Below are positions 16,890-26,191 of a stretch of DNA of 64,000 nucleotides, in pieces. Position numbers and translations under genes: made by a program. Position 1 is the stretch's first letter, and every line of letters starts with the position of its first letter. Below the pieces are notes generated by a model that was given only the letters and a program-made list of their open reading frames with translations, ran no database searches and was not told the DNA's origin. The stretch is from Chryseobacterium sp. c4a (GTDB lineage Bacteria > Bacteroidota > Bacteroidia > Flavobacteriales > Weeksellaceae): positions 558,001-622,000 of the forward strand of contig NZ_WXVU01000001.1 in the NCBI RefSeq assembly GCF_009900745.1, written 5' to 3'.

Positions 16890-18632
16890 ATGAGAATAAT
16901 CCTTTTTCTGTTCATCTTTATTTCTGCGTTCAGTTTTGCGCAGGACAAAACTCCTGTGAAGCGAGATCCCTATTTGCAGACTCCTTCCTCAGCCCAGCCC
17001 AAACAGCTGAAACCAGAAGATAAAGTGAAAATCATCCATGCGGATGAAATTAGAAAAGACCCGGCCAAATATGACGGGAATCAATATTTTATAGGCAATG
17101 TTCAGATTGAACACAAAGGTTCTGTGCTTACTGCAGATGAAGTAATTATCTATAGTGATGAGAATTTCGTAAAAGCAATAGGCAATACAAAACTTCAAAA
17201 TGCCGATGGTTCAGTAATCACAGCAGGAGAAATGGAATATGATGGTAATTCTCAAAAAGGTGTTGCCCGAAAGAATGTTGTCCTTACAGACCCTAAACAA
17301 ACTATAAAAACAGATATTCTGTATTATGACAGACTTGCTAATCAAGCCTATTTTAATACAGGAGGTACCATTTCCGATAGCCAAGGTAATGTGATGTATA
17401 CAAAATCTGCAACCTATTTTCTCAATACCAAAATGATTGATTTTGTAGGAAATGTAAAAATTGATAACGCTCAATACATCATTGAAGGTGTTAATATCAA
17501 GCAGAATCAGAATACTAAAGTGGCTGAGTTTTTTGGCCCAACTACAATTACCAACAGAGCCAATCCTAAAAACAGGGTATATACCGAAAGAGGAACTTAT
17601 AGAATGGAAACTAAAGAAGCTTTCCTGAATAAAAATTCCAAGATCTTTTATAATGATAAAATCCTTACCGGTGATGATATGTATTTTAATCAAATCACAG
17701 GTTTTGGGAAAGCAACAGGGAATGTAACGCTGGATGACCCTAAAGAAAGGAGATATATAAAAGGCGGATATGGAGAAATTTTTGAGAAAAAAGATTCTTC
17801 TATGATGACTAAAAATCCTTATGCTGTTAAAATTATGGAAAAAGATACCGCGTATTTTGCAGCAGAGAAAATTATATCTTTTCAAAAACCAGATTCCTTA
17901 GATATCAGAATAAAAAAGAGTTTTTTAAGAGCTTATAAAAAGGCAAGAATCTATAAATCCAATGCGCAGGGAAGAGCTGATTCTATTTCTTTTAATGAAA
18001 CGGATGGGATTATGCATATGTTTACAAAACCTATTTTGTGGAGTGGAGAAAAGCAGGTGACAGGTGATAAAGTAGAAGCCTATTTTAATACTAAGAATGA
18101 AAATATAGATTCTTTAAAAGTGATAGGAAATGCCCTTGCTATTAGTAAAGTTGATTCTTTAACCTTGAAAGATGAGTTCAATCAGGTAAAAGGGAAGTAT
18201 ATGACCGTTTACTATGAAGGAAATGATATTAAAGAAGCCAGAGTCGTAGGAAATGCCCAGTCTATTGCTTATGTAGATGATGTAAATAAAGAAACCCAAA
18301 AACCGGAAAGAATAGGAATTACCCTTTCAGCTTGCGGTATTATAGGAGCTTTATTTGAGGAAAGAGCTTTGCAGATTATCTCATGCAGTATAGGATCTAC
18401 TTCAGATACCTATCCGATGAGTAAGATAGAGCCTTCAAAAAGAAAATTCCCTGATTTTAACTGGAATACAAAAGATAGGATCAGAAAGTGGCAAGATATT
18501 TTGGTGGATACTCCGAATTATGAAGAAATAAAGTATTCATCAGACAATGAACTGTACAATCAGGCTCAGGAAGCTATAGAGAAAGAGCAAGCCAAAGAAG
18601 AGGCTAAGAAACCAAAAAGAACAAGAAAATAA
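16890..18632 (+). CDS. OstA-like protein (LptA/LptD-related)
   Basis: This 580-residue protein has a signal peptide (about 1-17, SAFSFAQ) and repeated OstA/LptA beta-jellyroll strands of the type GNVQIEHKGSVLTADEVIIYSDENF and GNVKIDNAQYIIEG. Family proteins bind lipopolysaccharide in the periplasm and take part in its transport. The Bacteroidota OstA-like branch is longer than E. coli LptA, and its role is inferred. The C-terminal tail is Lys-rich. It follows the Fur-family gene by 3 bases and is closed by a terminator. Confidence 0.8.
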   Translation: MRIILFLFIFISAFSFAQDKTPVKRDPYLQTPSSAQPKQLKPEDKVKIIHADEIRKDPAKYDGNQYFIGNVQIEHKGSVLTADEVIIYSDENFVKAIGNTKLQNADGSVITAGEMEYDGNSQKGVARKNVVLTDPKQTIKTDILYYDRLANQAYFNTGGTISDSQGNVMYTKSATYFLNTKMIDFVGNVKIDNAQYIIEGVNIKQNQNTKVAEFFGPTTITNRANPKNRVYTERGTYRMETKEAFLNKNSKIFYNDKILTGDDMYFNQITGFGKATGNVTLDDPKERRYIKGGYGEIFEKKDSSMMTKNPYAVKIMEKDTAYFAAEKIISFQKPDSLDIRIKKSFLRAYKKARIYKSNAQGRADSISFNETDGIMHMFTKPILWSGEKQVTGDKVEAYFNTKNENIDSLKVIGNALAISKVDSLTLKDEFNQVKGKYMTVYYEGNDIKEARVVGNAQSIAYVDDVNKETQKPERIGITLSACGIIGALFEERALQIISCSIGSTSDTYPMSKIEPSKRKFPDFNWNTKDRIRKWQDILVDTPNYEEIKYSSDNELYNQAQEAIEKEQAKEEAKKPKRTRK

Positions 18633-18637
18633 TACAA

Positions 18638-18665
18638 AAGAACCGCTTATTACAGCGGTTCTTTT
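18638..18665 (+). terminator. Intrinsic terminator
   Basis: The stem AAGAACCGCT/AGCGGTTCTT and T-run lie between convergent genes; the A-run on the left is weak, so it serves mainly the plus strand. Confidence 0.75.
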
Positions 18666-18682
18666 TGGTAGGAGTAAGATCA

Positions 18683-20296
18683 CTATTCTTTAATGAAGGT
18701 ATATTTATTTTGATTAGCGGTTTTCAGAATGTAAACCCCTTTTGATAAATTATGTACAGGAATAGTACTTTCTTTAGTATTCCCGGATTGTATCAGTTGG
18801 CCTGCTGCATTGTAGATTTCATATTTCTGATCTTTGCTGCCTTTTATACTGATCATGCTTGTTGCAGGATTAGGAAATAAAATGCCCGCTTCTTTGTTGT
18901 TTTTTACTTCACGGGTGGAAAGATTAGGTAATACTAGGTTTTGTGCATAGATCCTGCTGGTAGAATCCATAGATTTCATTTCCTGAAAAGTAATAACATT
19001 TTGTCCATTAATAGGTTTTAATGTCGTTATATAAGTCTTGGATGCCTGAAAGGTTGCCATTGGAAGAGTTTGTTGAGGCCAGCTGAAATCTCCATTGTTA
19101 TTTAGTAGTACAGCATACAAAGCATTGGAGTTGGCATCTATTTTTTTCTGAATAACAAAAAAAGGATTCCCATTTACCAGATCCAAATCTCCTACATGGT
19201 GCATTAAATTGTTATCAACAGGGAAAATCTGTTTGGCATTGTCTGTTAGAAGTCTGCCACCTGTATTTTTATCAAACTTTTGAACAAATTCTCCACGCAT
19301 TCCCTGGCCGGAATCTGTATAATGAGCAATAGCCCAGATATGGGGTGAACCCGGTACAGTATTTATTTTGACATCTATCTGGTAGTTTGAAGAATCTGAG
19401 GTAAAACGAGTTCCATCATTTCCCCACGGTAGATTTCCATCAACATTTATTCTTTGTACATAGCCGTACAATGCATTATTGTCTATACCTATAAATGCAC
19501 AATACACAGAATTTCCGTCAGTAAAACTACTGTAATCTGAAGTGATAGTGGTGGTTTTTGTTGAAATCTGTTTAGGAGCGTTCCATACAGTTGTTCCATT
19601 CAGATTAATCTTCTGTGCAAACAGATTGGCATTAATTCCTCCGGTATTTTTATTGAATAATATGATACATTCATTGTTGGATAGTTCCAATATATTTACC
19701 GGGATCGTTTCTTTAGTAAGGTCATCAGATTTTATTTCCAGGGGAGCAGACCAAACAGCTTGCCCGTTCGGATTAAAGCGCTGAACTTTTGTATACTTTT
19801 CACTAGTTGGCGCATAGGCTGCCAGGATATCACCATTGGATAAAGTAAGAATTTTAGGAAAAGTGGCTTCCCCAAGCGCAATGCCATTTGGCCAGGCTGA
19901 AGTTCCCTGTGGTGTTACCTTAAATAAATAACCGGGATTTGAGTTTTCTGTACCTGTAACTCCAAGGTATAGATTGTTGGAAGAATCAACAGCTATTCCA
20001 TGTACAGCGATATAGGTAGACATGGGAATTTGGCTGCTGAGCAGGATGCCATTAGCCCCCAATTGTCTGTTGCCATTTTGATCCAGGATCTGCAGCCATA
20101 GTTCAAAATTTTGTGGCGCATTTACTTTTTTCCAGTATGCTACATAGGTTTTTCCATTATTCATAGGAGCTGAAAATGCATACACTTCGGAATCAATGTC
20201 TATTACTTTTAGGTTTTGATTGAGATCAGGATTCCATTGAGATTTTAGTGTTGTGATACTGCAGACGATTGCAATGAGAAAAAATAGACTTTTCAT
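18683..20296 (-). CDS. T9SS-exported protein with type A sorting domain
   Basis: This 537-residue protein has a signal peptide (about 1-19) and a long region of repeated beta-propeller-like units (GQAVWSAPLEI, GTTVWNAPKQI, NLPWGNDGTRF, DFSWPQQTLPM). The C-terminal 75 residues form a type A sorting domain (ILFPNPATSMISIKG, then YEIYNAAGQLIQSG and GVYILKT) that the type IX secretion system uses for export and surface anchoring. The repeats carry a W-x-N/A-P core roughly every 60 residues. The cargo function is unknown. Confidence 0.85.
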   Translation of the reverse strand: MKSLFFLIAIVCSITTLKSQWNPDLNQNLKVIDIDSEVYAFSAPMNNGKTYVAYWKKVNAPQNFELWLQILDQNGNRQLGANGILLSSQIPMSTYIAVHGIAVDSSNNLYLGVTGTENSNPGYLFKVTPQGTSAWPNGIALGEATFPKILTLSNGDILAAYAPTSEKYTKVQRFNPNGQAVWSAPLEIKSDDLTKETIPVNILELSNNECIILFNKNTGGINANLFAQKINLNGTTVWNAPKQISTKTTTITSDYSSFTDGNSVYCAFIGIDNNALYGYVQRINVDGNLPWGNDGTRFTSDSSNYQIDVKINTVPGSPHIWAIAHYTDSGQGMRGEFVQKFDKNTGGRLLTDNAKQIFPVDNNLMHHVGDLDLVNGNPFFVIQKKIDANSNALYAVLLNNNGDFSWPQQTLPMATFQASKTYITTLKPINGQNVITFQEMKSMDSTSRIYAQNLVLPNLSTREVKNNKEAGILFPNPATSMISIKGSKDQKYEIYNAAGQLIQSGNTKESTIPVHNLSKGVYILKTANQNKYTFIKE

Positions 20297-20812
20297 AATG
20301 TGTTATTTTTAGTATCCCTAAAATATGTGATAAATCTCCAGATCTGTATAAAAATGGGTGTTAAATAATGTCAATTTTATAGTCTGTTTTATAATTCTTT
20401 TTAAAAAGTAAAAATAATACAGGGTATTAGCGTGTTTTAGCGAAAATATCATGATGAACTGGCCTGTAATGATAAAGCAGGATCATTGTTATCATATAAT
20501 AATGCGGAGATTGAATATAAAAATGAATCTATTATTTTCAAATGATGTAAGAAAATGTAATTTTATATCTACATGTGGTGATATTTTTTAATAAAATATC
20601 ATCCGAAAAAGTGAAGTAATCCTATTTCTGACCTTTGATTTTTAATTTTTTTTTCTGTTGTAAATATCGATTTTTTCCTTTCTGTACAGTTATTTTTATT
20701 GATTTTGTTTTCTTATAACATATTTGAATTATTATTTTTTTTATTGGGACATAATTATGTGATTATAATATTTTATACATTTAATAAGTCAAGCCAATCT
20801 AAAAATGACAAT
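20297..20812. other. AT-rich gap of about 515 bases
   Basis: This divergent intergenic region separates the T9SS protein gene from the tandem secreted-protein operon. It is very AT-rich. The only structure seen is a hairpin GATATTTT/AAAATATC at about 20577-20605. No ORF above 30 codons with a credible start was found apart from the 5' extension of the next gene, which looks spurious. Confidence 0.5.
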
Positions 20813-21721
20813 ATGAAATTAGAATTTATTACCCTGATTTTTATTATTTGCAATATAAAGATCAGTGCGCAAGTTGGTATTTCAAAAACTGCAGGTTTTC
20901 AGCCAGATGTTCGCGCTCAATTGCATGTAAAACAAGATGATTATGCAACCAGACTCCCTAGAGCGAATACAGCCTCAGTATTGCCAGCCTCATTAACGGG
21001 TACTACAGGAGATGGAACACAAGGTTCTGTAATTTTTAACCGTGAAACGGGAAGTGTTGTTCAGAATGATGGAACAAGTTGGAAAATTTCAGATCCTATT
21101 GTAACCACCATGAAGAATAATAAAATGGCTCGTTTTATAAGAAATGCTACCGTTACTACTACTTGTGATCCATGTGTGCTTTTGCCGTTTCCGAATTGTA
21201 TTCTGGGATCTAATCAACAATGTGCGGCAGTAGATGTCCCTTTTACCACTGGAGTACCAGCACTGAATGAAATTTCAACTGATGTAGATCTGTTAAGTAC
21301 AACAAGCAATGTGATCAACTTTAAAACAAGAGGGCTCTACAAAATATCATTTAAAAGTGGTGCTATTAATGTAGGAACTCCTACTTGTGTCGGAGCGTCA
21401 ACTAACTTGTATTCCAGATTGAATTTAGAAGTAAGTTCTGATAATGGAACAACATGGAGGCCTGTTAATAATACAGTAAGTAATACTACAGGCGGATTAC
21501 TTTCATTATCGTCAATACCTGTTGGATCCATTGATGTAGGGCAGTCTCTTGCATTTACTTATGTAGGTGTTTTTAATGCGAATGACAGAGCAAGACTAAG
21601 ATTTTTTGGTAACCAGACGATGTTGGTAGGTGGTTGCTTGGGAAATAATATGTTTTTTGCCATGAATACTACAGGAAACTCGATATCAGATATTATTGTT
21701 GAAAAAATAAATATGCAATAA
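20813..21721 (+). CDS. Secreted protein, first of three tandem relatives
   Basis: This 302-residue protein has a signal peptide ending IKISAQ. Its N-terminal region is of the flavobacterial QVGISKTAGFQPDVRAQLHVKQ type. A GSVIFNRETGSVVQNDGTSWKI hinge leads to a C-terminal beta-rich domain (TRGLYKISFKSG, LNLEVSSDNGTTWRPV, ARLRFFGNQTM) that recalls a C1q/TNF-like sandwich. Four Cys in the CDPCVLLPFPNC region may form disulfides. The upstream 38 codons of the open frame lack sequence sense, so the ATG at 20813 is used. Surface role inferred, function unknown. Confidence 0.65.
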   Translation: MKLEFITLIFIICNIKISAQVGISKTAGFQPDVRAQLHVKQDDYATRLPRANTASVLPASLTGTTGDGTQGSVIFNRETGSVVQNDGTSWKISDPIVTTMKNNKMARFIRNATVTTTCDPCVLLPFPNCILGSNQQCAAVDVPFTTGVPALNEISTDVDLLSTTSNVINFKTRGLYKISFKSGAINVGTPTCVGASTNLYSRLNLEVSSDNGTTWRPVNNTVSNTTGGLLSLSSIPVGSIDVGQSLAFTYVGVFNANDRARLRFFGNQTMLVGGCLGNNMFFAMNTTGNSISDIIVEKINMQ

Positions 21722-21722
21722 G

Positions 21723-22550
21723 ATGAGAAAGATTACATTAATTATATCGCTTTTTAGCCAATATCTTCTATATGCTCAGGTAGGTATTGGAGGTAACATC
21801 TATAGCACAAAGAATATTGTAAAAGTTTTGGATGGAACCAAGGGAGCCCTACTATCTTATTCCAATAACTTTACCTCATTTCCACAATATAATGCTGGTG
21901 TAACAGATGTATTTAACGATTATCCAAATTTGGTAGGAGGACTTATTTACAATAAAAGTGATGATCAGTATTACAAATACGATGGCTATGCGTGGAATCC
22001 TGCAAGACAAATTCAAGGAATATACCAGCCTAAAGGCTCAAGATTGGGAATTTCTTCAGGAATTTCAATCCCTTGTATAGCTTTCGGTTTAGGGATATGC
22101 CTATCAACAGGTTCTGCTGTTTATTTAGCTCCTGATGATAAAAGTGAAGTTCTTGTGGATAATCTTACATTAAAAAATACAAGTACTGTAACGATAAAAC
22201 AGGCCGGAATCTATGATGTAGGTGCAGCTTTAGGCTTTACCGGTGGATCTCTTGGAGCTCAGGTTGGAGTTACAGAATTTAAATTAACATTACAGGTTAG
22301 GTATACTTCGGGCGGGGCATGGGAAACCGTTGTTACCAAGTCAAACTATTCCCTCATATTTGTTATTGATACCAATGGAAATAAGACATGTAGTTTTGCT
22401 CATACTCTTTCGCTGCCTGTTGGAGCTGAGCTAAGAGTAATTCCTACAATCAGAACCATTGGTGGGTCAGGAGGCTCACTAGCGGCTTATGGTACCGATT
22501 CCAATTCAATCAATTCTTACCTCGCAGCACGTTTAATTAAAGCTTATTAA
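21723..22550 (+). CDS. Secreted protein, second of three tandem relatives
   Basis: This 275-residue protein starts one base after the previous stop. It has a signal peptide (ending LLYAQ), the VGIGG start, a LIYNKSDDQYYKYDGYAWN hinge and a beta-rich C-terminal domain (IKQAGIYDVGAALGF, LTLQVRYTSGGAWETV). The layout matches its two neighbours although sequence identity is low. Probably exported and co-expressed with them. Function unknown. Confidence 0.65.
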   Translation: MRKITLIISLFSQYLLYAQVGIGGNIYSTKNIVKVLDGTKGALLSYSNNFTSFPQYNAGVTDVFNDYPNLVGGLIYNKSDDQYYKYDGYAWNPARQIQGIYQPKGSRLGISSGISIPCIAFGLGICLSTGSAVYLAPDDKSEVLVDNLTLKNTSTVTIKQAGIYDVGAALGFTGGSLGAQVGVTEFKLTLQVRYTSGGAWETVVTKSNYSLIFVIDTNGNKTCSFAHTLSLPVGAELRVIPTIRTIGGSGGSLAAYGTDSNSINSYLAARLIKAY

Positions 22551-22551
22551 G

Positions 22552-23328
22552 ATGAAAAAATATTTATTCGGACTGTCTTTATTGGCGATCAATATGTACA
22601 GTGCACAGGTGAATTTCACCAATATATCTAATCCGGATTCTAATGCCAGTGGAAATGATAAAGTAATGATGTATATTACTAATACCAGTGAAGCAACTGG
22701 TGTAAAAGGTTTTGGACTTCCGGCAGTAAATGCAGCAACAGATCTTCCTTATACAGGGGCAAGCGCTCCGGCAAGTAGAATAGAAGAATTAAGAGGAATG
22801 CTTTTGTTCGTTAAAGCCACAGGTCAAGTCATGGTCTTTGATGGTTTAGTATGGAGCAAAGCTTTTGAAATTGAATCCGACAATATTTCAAGATTCCAGC
22901 TTAATTCTGTTTCAACGACTACTGGTTCTGTTTTTCTACCCATCAATAGTACAATTGATAAGGCTAATTTTCTGGCAGATCCATTAAAGCTTAAAACAAA
23001 TGTTCCAACAACAGGAGCAAATCTTAATCGATTATATATAAGACAAACAGGATTATACAGAGTTAATCTGAATCTGAATTTTACAGGGCCGGCAGGATCA
23101 TTTAGTAACAGATTGGGAGCCAGTTTATATTTGAATGATGTGAAAAGGTTTCAGCTATTGGAAGACACCGTTAATTTTGACGGAACCAATCGAAAGATCA
23201 GCCTAGATATTTCAGTATATGCGGTTCAGGGGCAGTATATTACTCTGGATGCGATTTCAGAAGTGGGAGGAACTACAGCTTATACTGTAACGACAGACAG
23301 CTATGTAACTGTAGAAAAAGTATTATAA
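22552..23328 (+). CDS. Secreted protein, third of three tandem relatives
   Basis: This 258-residue protein starts one base after the second relative ends. It has a signal peptide (ending MYSAQ), the hinge MLLFVKATGQVMVFDGLVWSK and the C-terminal domain RQTGLYRVNLNLNFTGPAG. The shared hinge and the xTGLYxV/I strand in all three argue for repeated duplication. It is followed by a strong terminator. Function unknown. Confidence 0.65.
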   Translation: MKKYLFGLSLLAINMYSAQVNFTNISNPDSNASGNDKVMMYITNTSEATGVKGFGLPAVNAATDLPYTGASAPASRIEELRGMLLFVKATGQVMVFDGLVWSKAFEIESDNISRFQLNSVSTTTGSVFLPINSTIDKANFLADPLKLKTNVPTTGANLNRLYIRQTGLYRVNLNLNFTGPAGSFSNRLGASLYLNDVKRFQLLEDTVNFDGTNRKISLDISVYAVQGQYITLDAISEVGGTTAYTVTTDSYVTVEKVL

Positions 23329-23359
23329 CACAAAACAAACCTTTATATTTTAATTGAAA

Positions 23360-23391
23360 GTCACTCTTCATACACGAAGAGTGACCTTTTT
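23360..23391 (+). terminator. Intrinsic terminator of the tandem secreted operon
   Basis: The 10-bp stem GTCACTCTTC/GAAGAGTGAC is followed by a short T-rich stretch. Confidence 0.85.
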
Positions 23392-23430
23392 ATTCTTGAT
23401 CAATTATTTCGGCGTTTGATGAATCTTTTA

Positions 23431-23438
23431 TAGCTTTG
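23431..23438 (+). promoter_or_regulatory. -7 element of the class III aminotransferase gene
   Basis: TAGCTTTG lies 18 nt before the ATG at 23457 and overlaps the alternative upstream start, so it favours the downstream ATG. Confidence 0.5.
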
Positions 23439-23456
23439 CTGAAATTTTTTGAGACA

Positions 23457-24638
23457 ATGGAAATGCACAAAGATTTTTTTATATATCAGGCACAAACCAC
23501 AAAATTTGCTGCAGGTTTTGAAGTTGAAAAAGCAGAAGGAAATTATATCTATGGTACAGATGGAAGAAAATATCTTGATTTTGTAGCAGGGGTTTCTGCT
23601 AATACACTAGGGCATTCACATCCAAAAATAGTCAATGCAATCAAGGAACAAGCTGATAAATATCTTCATGTAATGGTGTACGGAGAATATGCTCAGGAAA
23701 AGCCCATTGCATTATGTAAACTACTTGCAGAAGCTACTCCGGAGCCTTTGGAGGTAACATATTTGGTAAATAGTGGTGCCGAAGCTATTGATGGAAGTTT
23801 GAAGCTCGCTAAAAGATATACCGGAAGAGAAGAAATTATTTCCTTTAAAAACTCTTATCATGGGAATACCCATGGAGCATTAAGTGTTTCAGGAAATGAA
23901 AATCATAAAAGAGAGTTTCGTCCTTTATTACCAATGATTACTTTTATCGAATTCAATAATGAAAATGAGTTTGATAAGATTACAGAAAAAACAGCGTGTG
24001 TAATTCTGGAAACTATTCAGGGAGCTGCCGGATTCCTGGTTCCGAATGATGATTATCTGATCAAGCTGAAAAGAAGATGTGAAGAAGTAGGAGCTCTTTT
24101 GATTTTGGATGAGATTCAGCCTGGATTTGGAAGGACAGGAAAATTATTCTCATTTGAACACTTTGGAATCGTTCCCGATATTCTTGTTATGGGAAAAGGA
24201 ATGGGAGGAGGTGTTCCAGTAGGAGCATTTATGAGTTCCAGAAAAATTATGGAAACTTTATCCCACTCTCCAAAGTTGGGACACGTTACTACTTTTGGAG
24301 GAAACCCACTGATTGCAGCAGCCAGTTATGCTACTTTAAAAGAAGTATTGGAAAGTGGTTTAATGGAAGAAGTTGAGGAAAAGGAAAAACTATTCAGAGA
24401 ACTTTTGGTGCATCCTAAGATTAAAAATATTAATGGTAAAGGTTTAATGCTTGCTGTTAATCTTGGAGATCCGGAATATACATTAAGCGTTGCTAAAAAA
24501 TGTATGGAAAGAGGACTTATTGTTTTCTGGCAGTTGTACAGAAATGAATATTTAAGAATCTCTCCACCGCTTACATTATCGCTGGATGAAATCAGAAAAG
24601 GCTGTCAGATCATACTTGATATTCTTAATGAAGATTAA
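23457..24638 (+). CDS. Class III (ornithine/acetylornithine-type) aminotransferase
   Basis: This 393-residue PLP enzyme has the class III layout: YIYGTDGRKYLDFVAGVSANTLGHSHP, the NSGAEAIDGSLKLAKRYTGR phosphate-binding region, LILDEIQPGFGRTGK, and the PLP lysine in LVMGKGMGGGVPVGAF. It is cytoplasmic and transfers amino groups from an omega- or alpha-amine donor. Acetylornithine, ornithine and lysine aminotransferases share these motifs, and no arginine-pathway genes adjoin it, so the substrate is open. It stands alone between terminators. Confidence 0.88.
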   Translation: MEMHKDFFIYQAQTTKFAAGFEVEKAEGNYIYGTDGRKYLDFVAGVSANTLGHSHPKIVNAIKEQADKYLHVMVYGEYAQEKPIALCKLLAEATPEPLEVTYLVNSGAEAIDGSLKLAKRYTGREEIISFKNSYHGNTHGALSVSGNENHKREFRPLLPMITFIEFNNENEFDKITEKTACVILETIQGAAGFLVPNDDYLIKLKRRCEEVGALLILDEIQPGFGRTGKLFSFEHFGIVPDILVMGKGMGGGVPVGAFMSSRKIMETLSHSPKLGHVTTFGGNPLIAAASYATLKEVLESGLMEEVEEKEKLFRELLVHPKIKNINGKGLMLAVNLGDPEYTLSVAKKCMERGLIVFWQLYRNEYLRISPPLTLSLDEIRKGCQIILDILNED

Positions 24639-24646
24639 AGATAGAG

Positions 24647-24672
24647 TCTCTCCAAATGGAGAGATTTTTTTT
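24647..24672 (+). terminator. Intrinsic terminator
   Basis: The stem TCTCTCC/GGAGAGA with an AAAT loop and eight T follow the aminotransferase gene. Confidence 0.9.
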
Positions 24673-24771
24673 ATGCTTTACATCATAGTTTTATGGGTTC
24701 ATACTTAACATAATACATATTTATAATCTCTGATAAATATCATGCAGATTCTTTAAAAAAGTAACTGCAAT

Positions 24772-24804
24772 TTTGTGTAATAAAAAAATTAATTTATATA
24801 TTGC
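24772..24804 (+). promoter_or_regulatory. Promoter of the START-like gene
   Basis: TTTG at 24772-24775 is followed after 21 bases by TATATTGC (24797-24804), a close match to the -33/-7 layout. It overlaps an in-frame upstream TTG, so the ATG at 24828 is the real start. Confidence 0.5.
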
Positions 24805-24827
24805 GGGACGATAAAAACAAAGATTAT

Positions 24828-25214
24828 ATGGCGAAACATAAAGTCCATTACGAATTTCCAATGCACTGTTTATCAGAGATTTTGTATGAATATCTGGCTA
24901 CTGCAGAGGGATTGTCTGAATGGTTTGCGGATGAGGTTACAGAGAAAGGCGATGATTTCTTTTTTAGCTGGGGCGGAGGTCCTGCTGAAAAGGCCACTTT
25001 GATCAGATATAAGCCTGAAGGTTTCGTGCGTTTCAGATGGGAAGAAGACGAAGGAACTAAAAACTTCTTTGAAATGACTATCGTAATAGACGATATTACA
25101 GAAGATTTATCACTTAATATTACAGATTTCTGTGAAGAAGGTGATGAAGATGAAAACGCAATGTATTGGGAAAATCTTATTGAAAACCTCAGAATAAAAT
25201 TAGGTGCTGCATAA
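24828..25214 (+). CDS. START-like (AHSA1-type) domain protein
   Basis: This 128-residue protein is a single Bet v 1/START-like fold with LSEWFADEVTEKGDDFFFSWGG and the C-terminal helix ENLIENLRIKL. It is acidic, and its length fits the family conserved in Bacteroidota. Such proteins bind hydrophobic ligands or act with chaperones, but the function here is unknown. The start at 24828 is supported by the promoter position. It precedes the class IV aminotransferase-like gene by about 78 bases with a hairpin between. Confidence 0.75.
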   Translation: MAKHKVHYEFPMHCLSEILYEYLATAEGLSEWFADEVTEKGDDFFFSWGGGPAEKATLIRYKPEGFVRFRWEEDEGTKNFFEMTIVIDDITEDLSLNITDFCEEGDEDENAMYWENLIENLRIKLGAA

Positions 25215-25243
25215 TGTAGACCTGTATCAAATGATAAAACTGA

Positions 25244-25271
25244 TGAACGATTTATCGTTCATTATTTTTTT
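25244..25271 (+). terminator. Probable terminator
   Basis: TGAACGAT/ATCGTTCA is followed by a T-rich run. The next gene starts only 20 bases later, so it may be leaky. Confidence 0.6.
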
Positions 25272-25292
25272 GTAAATAAATCACATCAAAAT

Positions 25293-26108
25293 TTGGAAAA
25301 TCAATATTTTACATCTGACACATTAAATGTGAGAAATAGAGCCTTTCTTTTGGGCGATGCAGTGAAAGTTTCTTTTTTTATAAGAAATGGTAAATTGATC
25401 ATGGATGAAGAATGCTATTTCTTCCTGATGGCTTCCATGAGAAAGATGAGAATGAATATTCCCTTAACCTATACACTGGAATTTTTCCAGTCGTTATTCC
25501 AGAAGGATATTGTAGATGGTAAAGGAATACAGAATGGGATTATCAATTTCCAGGTATTTAGAAATCAGGATGCTTTAACATTGGCAAAATCTTCAATTTC
25601 CTATTTTTATGAAGTTGTAGAAGCAGATGATGTACTAGCTGTTCAGGAAAGACCATTGGAGTTGGATATGATCAAGGAAATCAATGTTAATAATAATCTT
25701 TTAAGTAATATCAGAGTACATTGCCCGGAGAATATCTATGGTGGAATTTATGCCCAGGAAAATGATCTTGATGATGTTATCCTTTTAAATCCTAATAAAA
25801 GAATTGCCCGTACGACTTCCGGGAATCTTTTGTTTATGGAAGGAAATGTAATAAAAGTTCCCAAACAAACCGAAGGAGCTTACATTTCTCCTTTAATGGA
25901 AAATTTTGTTACTTTCTTACATAAAAACAATCTAGCAGATATTCAGGAACATGAGATTATTGCATTTGAATCTCAGAAAGCAGAAGAAATTTTGATGATT
26001 TCTGATGAGAAAGGCATATTTTCTGTAGGTAAAATAAGAAATAAAACCTTTGAAACTTCCCGATTCACAGAGTTGGTAGAAAGTTGGAAAAAGAGTTTTA
26101 ACTCATAA
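25293..26108 (+). CDS. Aminotransferase class IV-like protein, possibly inactive
   Basis: This 271-residue protein follows the class IV fold (FLLGDAVKVSFFIRNGKL near the N-terminus; RIARTTSGNLLFMEGNVIKVP near 170-190) seen in branched-chain aminotransferases and PabC lyases. Key residues look altered. The segment NVNNNLLSNI (131-140), aligned by eye to the K-S-L-N-x-L-x-N segment of active enzymes, lacks the PLP lysine, and the usual G-x-L-x-G-x-T/S-R loop reads EGAYISPLMEN. It may be a non-catalytic relative. The start codon is a TTG; no upstream ATG exists in frame. Confidence 0.65.
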   Translation: MENQYFTSDTLNVRNRAFLLGDAVKVSFFIRNGKLIMDEECYFFLMASMRKMRMNIPLTYTLEFFQSLFQKDIVDGKGIQNGIINFQVFRNQDALTLAKSSISYFYEVVEADDVLAVQERPLELDMIKEINVNNNLLSNIRVHCPENIYGGIYAQENDLDDVILLNPNKRIARTTSGNLLFMEGNVIKVPKQTEGAYISPLMENFVTFLHKNNLADIQEHEIIAFESQKAEEILMISDEKGIFSVGKIRNKTFETSRFTELVESWKKSFNS

Positions 26109-26116
26109 AAATTGAC

Positions 26117-26160
26117 AAACCCGGTAAACAACAACGTTGCAAAGTCCTTTACCGGGTTTT
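26117..26160. terminator. Bidirectional terminator
   Basis: The 12-bp stem AAACCCGGTAAA/TTTACCGGGTTT with a 19-base loop lies between convergent genes. Confidence 0.75.
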
Positions 26161-26191
26161 ATTCTGAATAAATCAGAAATTGTTTCTTTAT

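Noticed and set aside
20699..20812. 38-codon 5' extension of the first tandem secreted protein
   Set aside because: It starts with TTG, has no signal-like logic and precedes a perfect signal peptide that starts at 20813.
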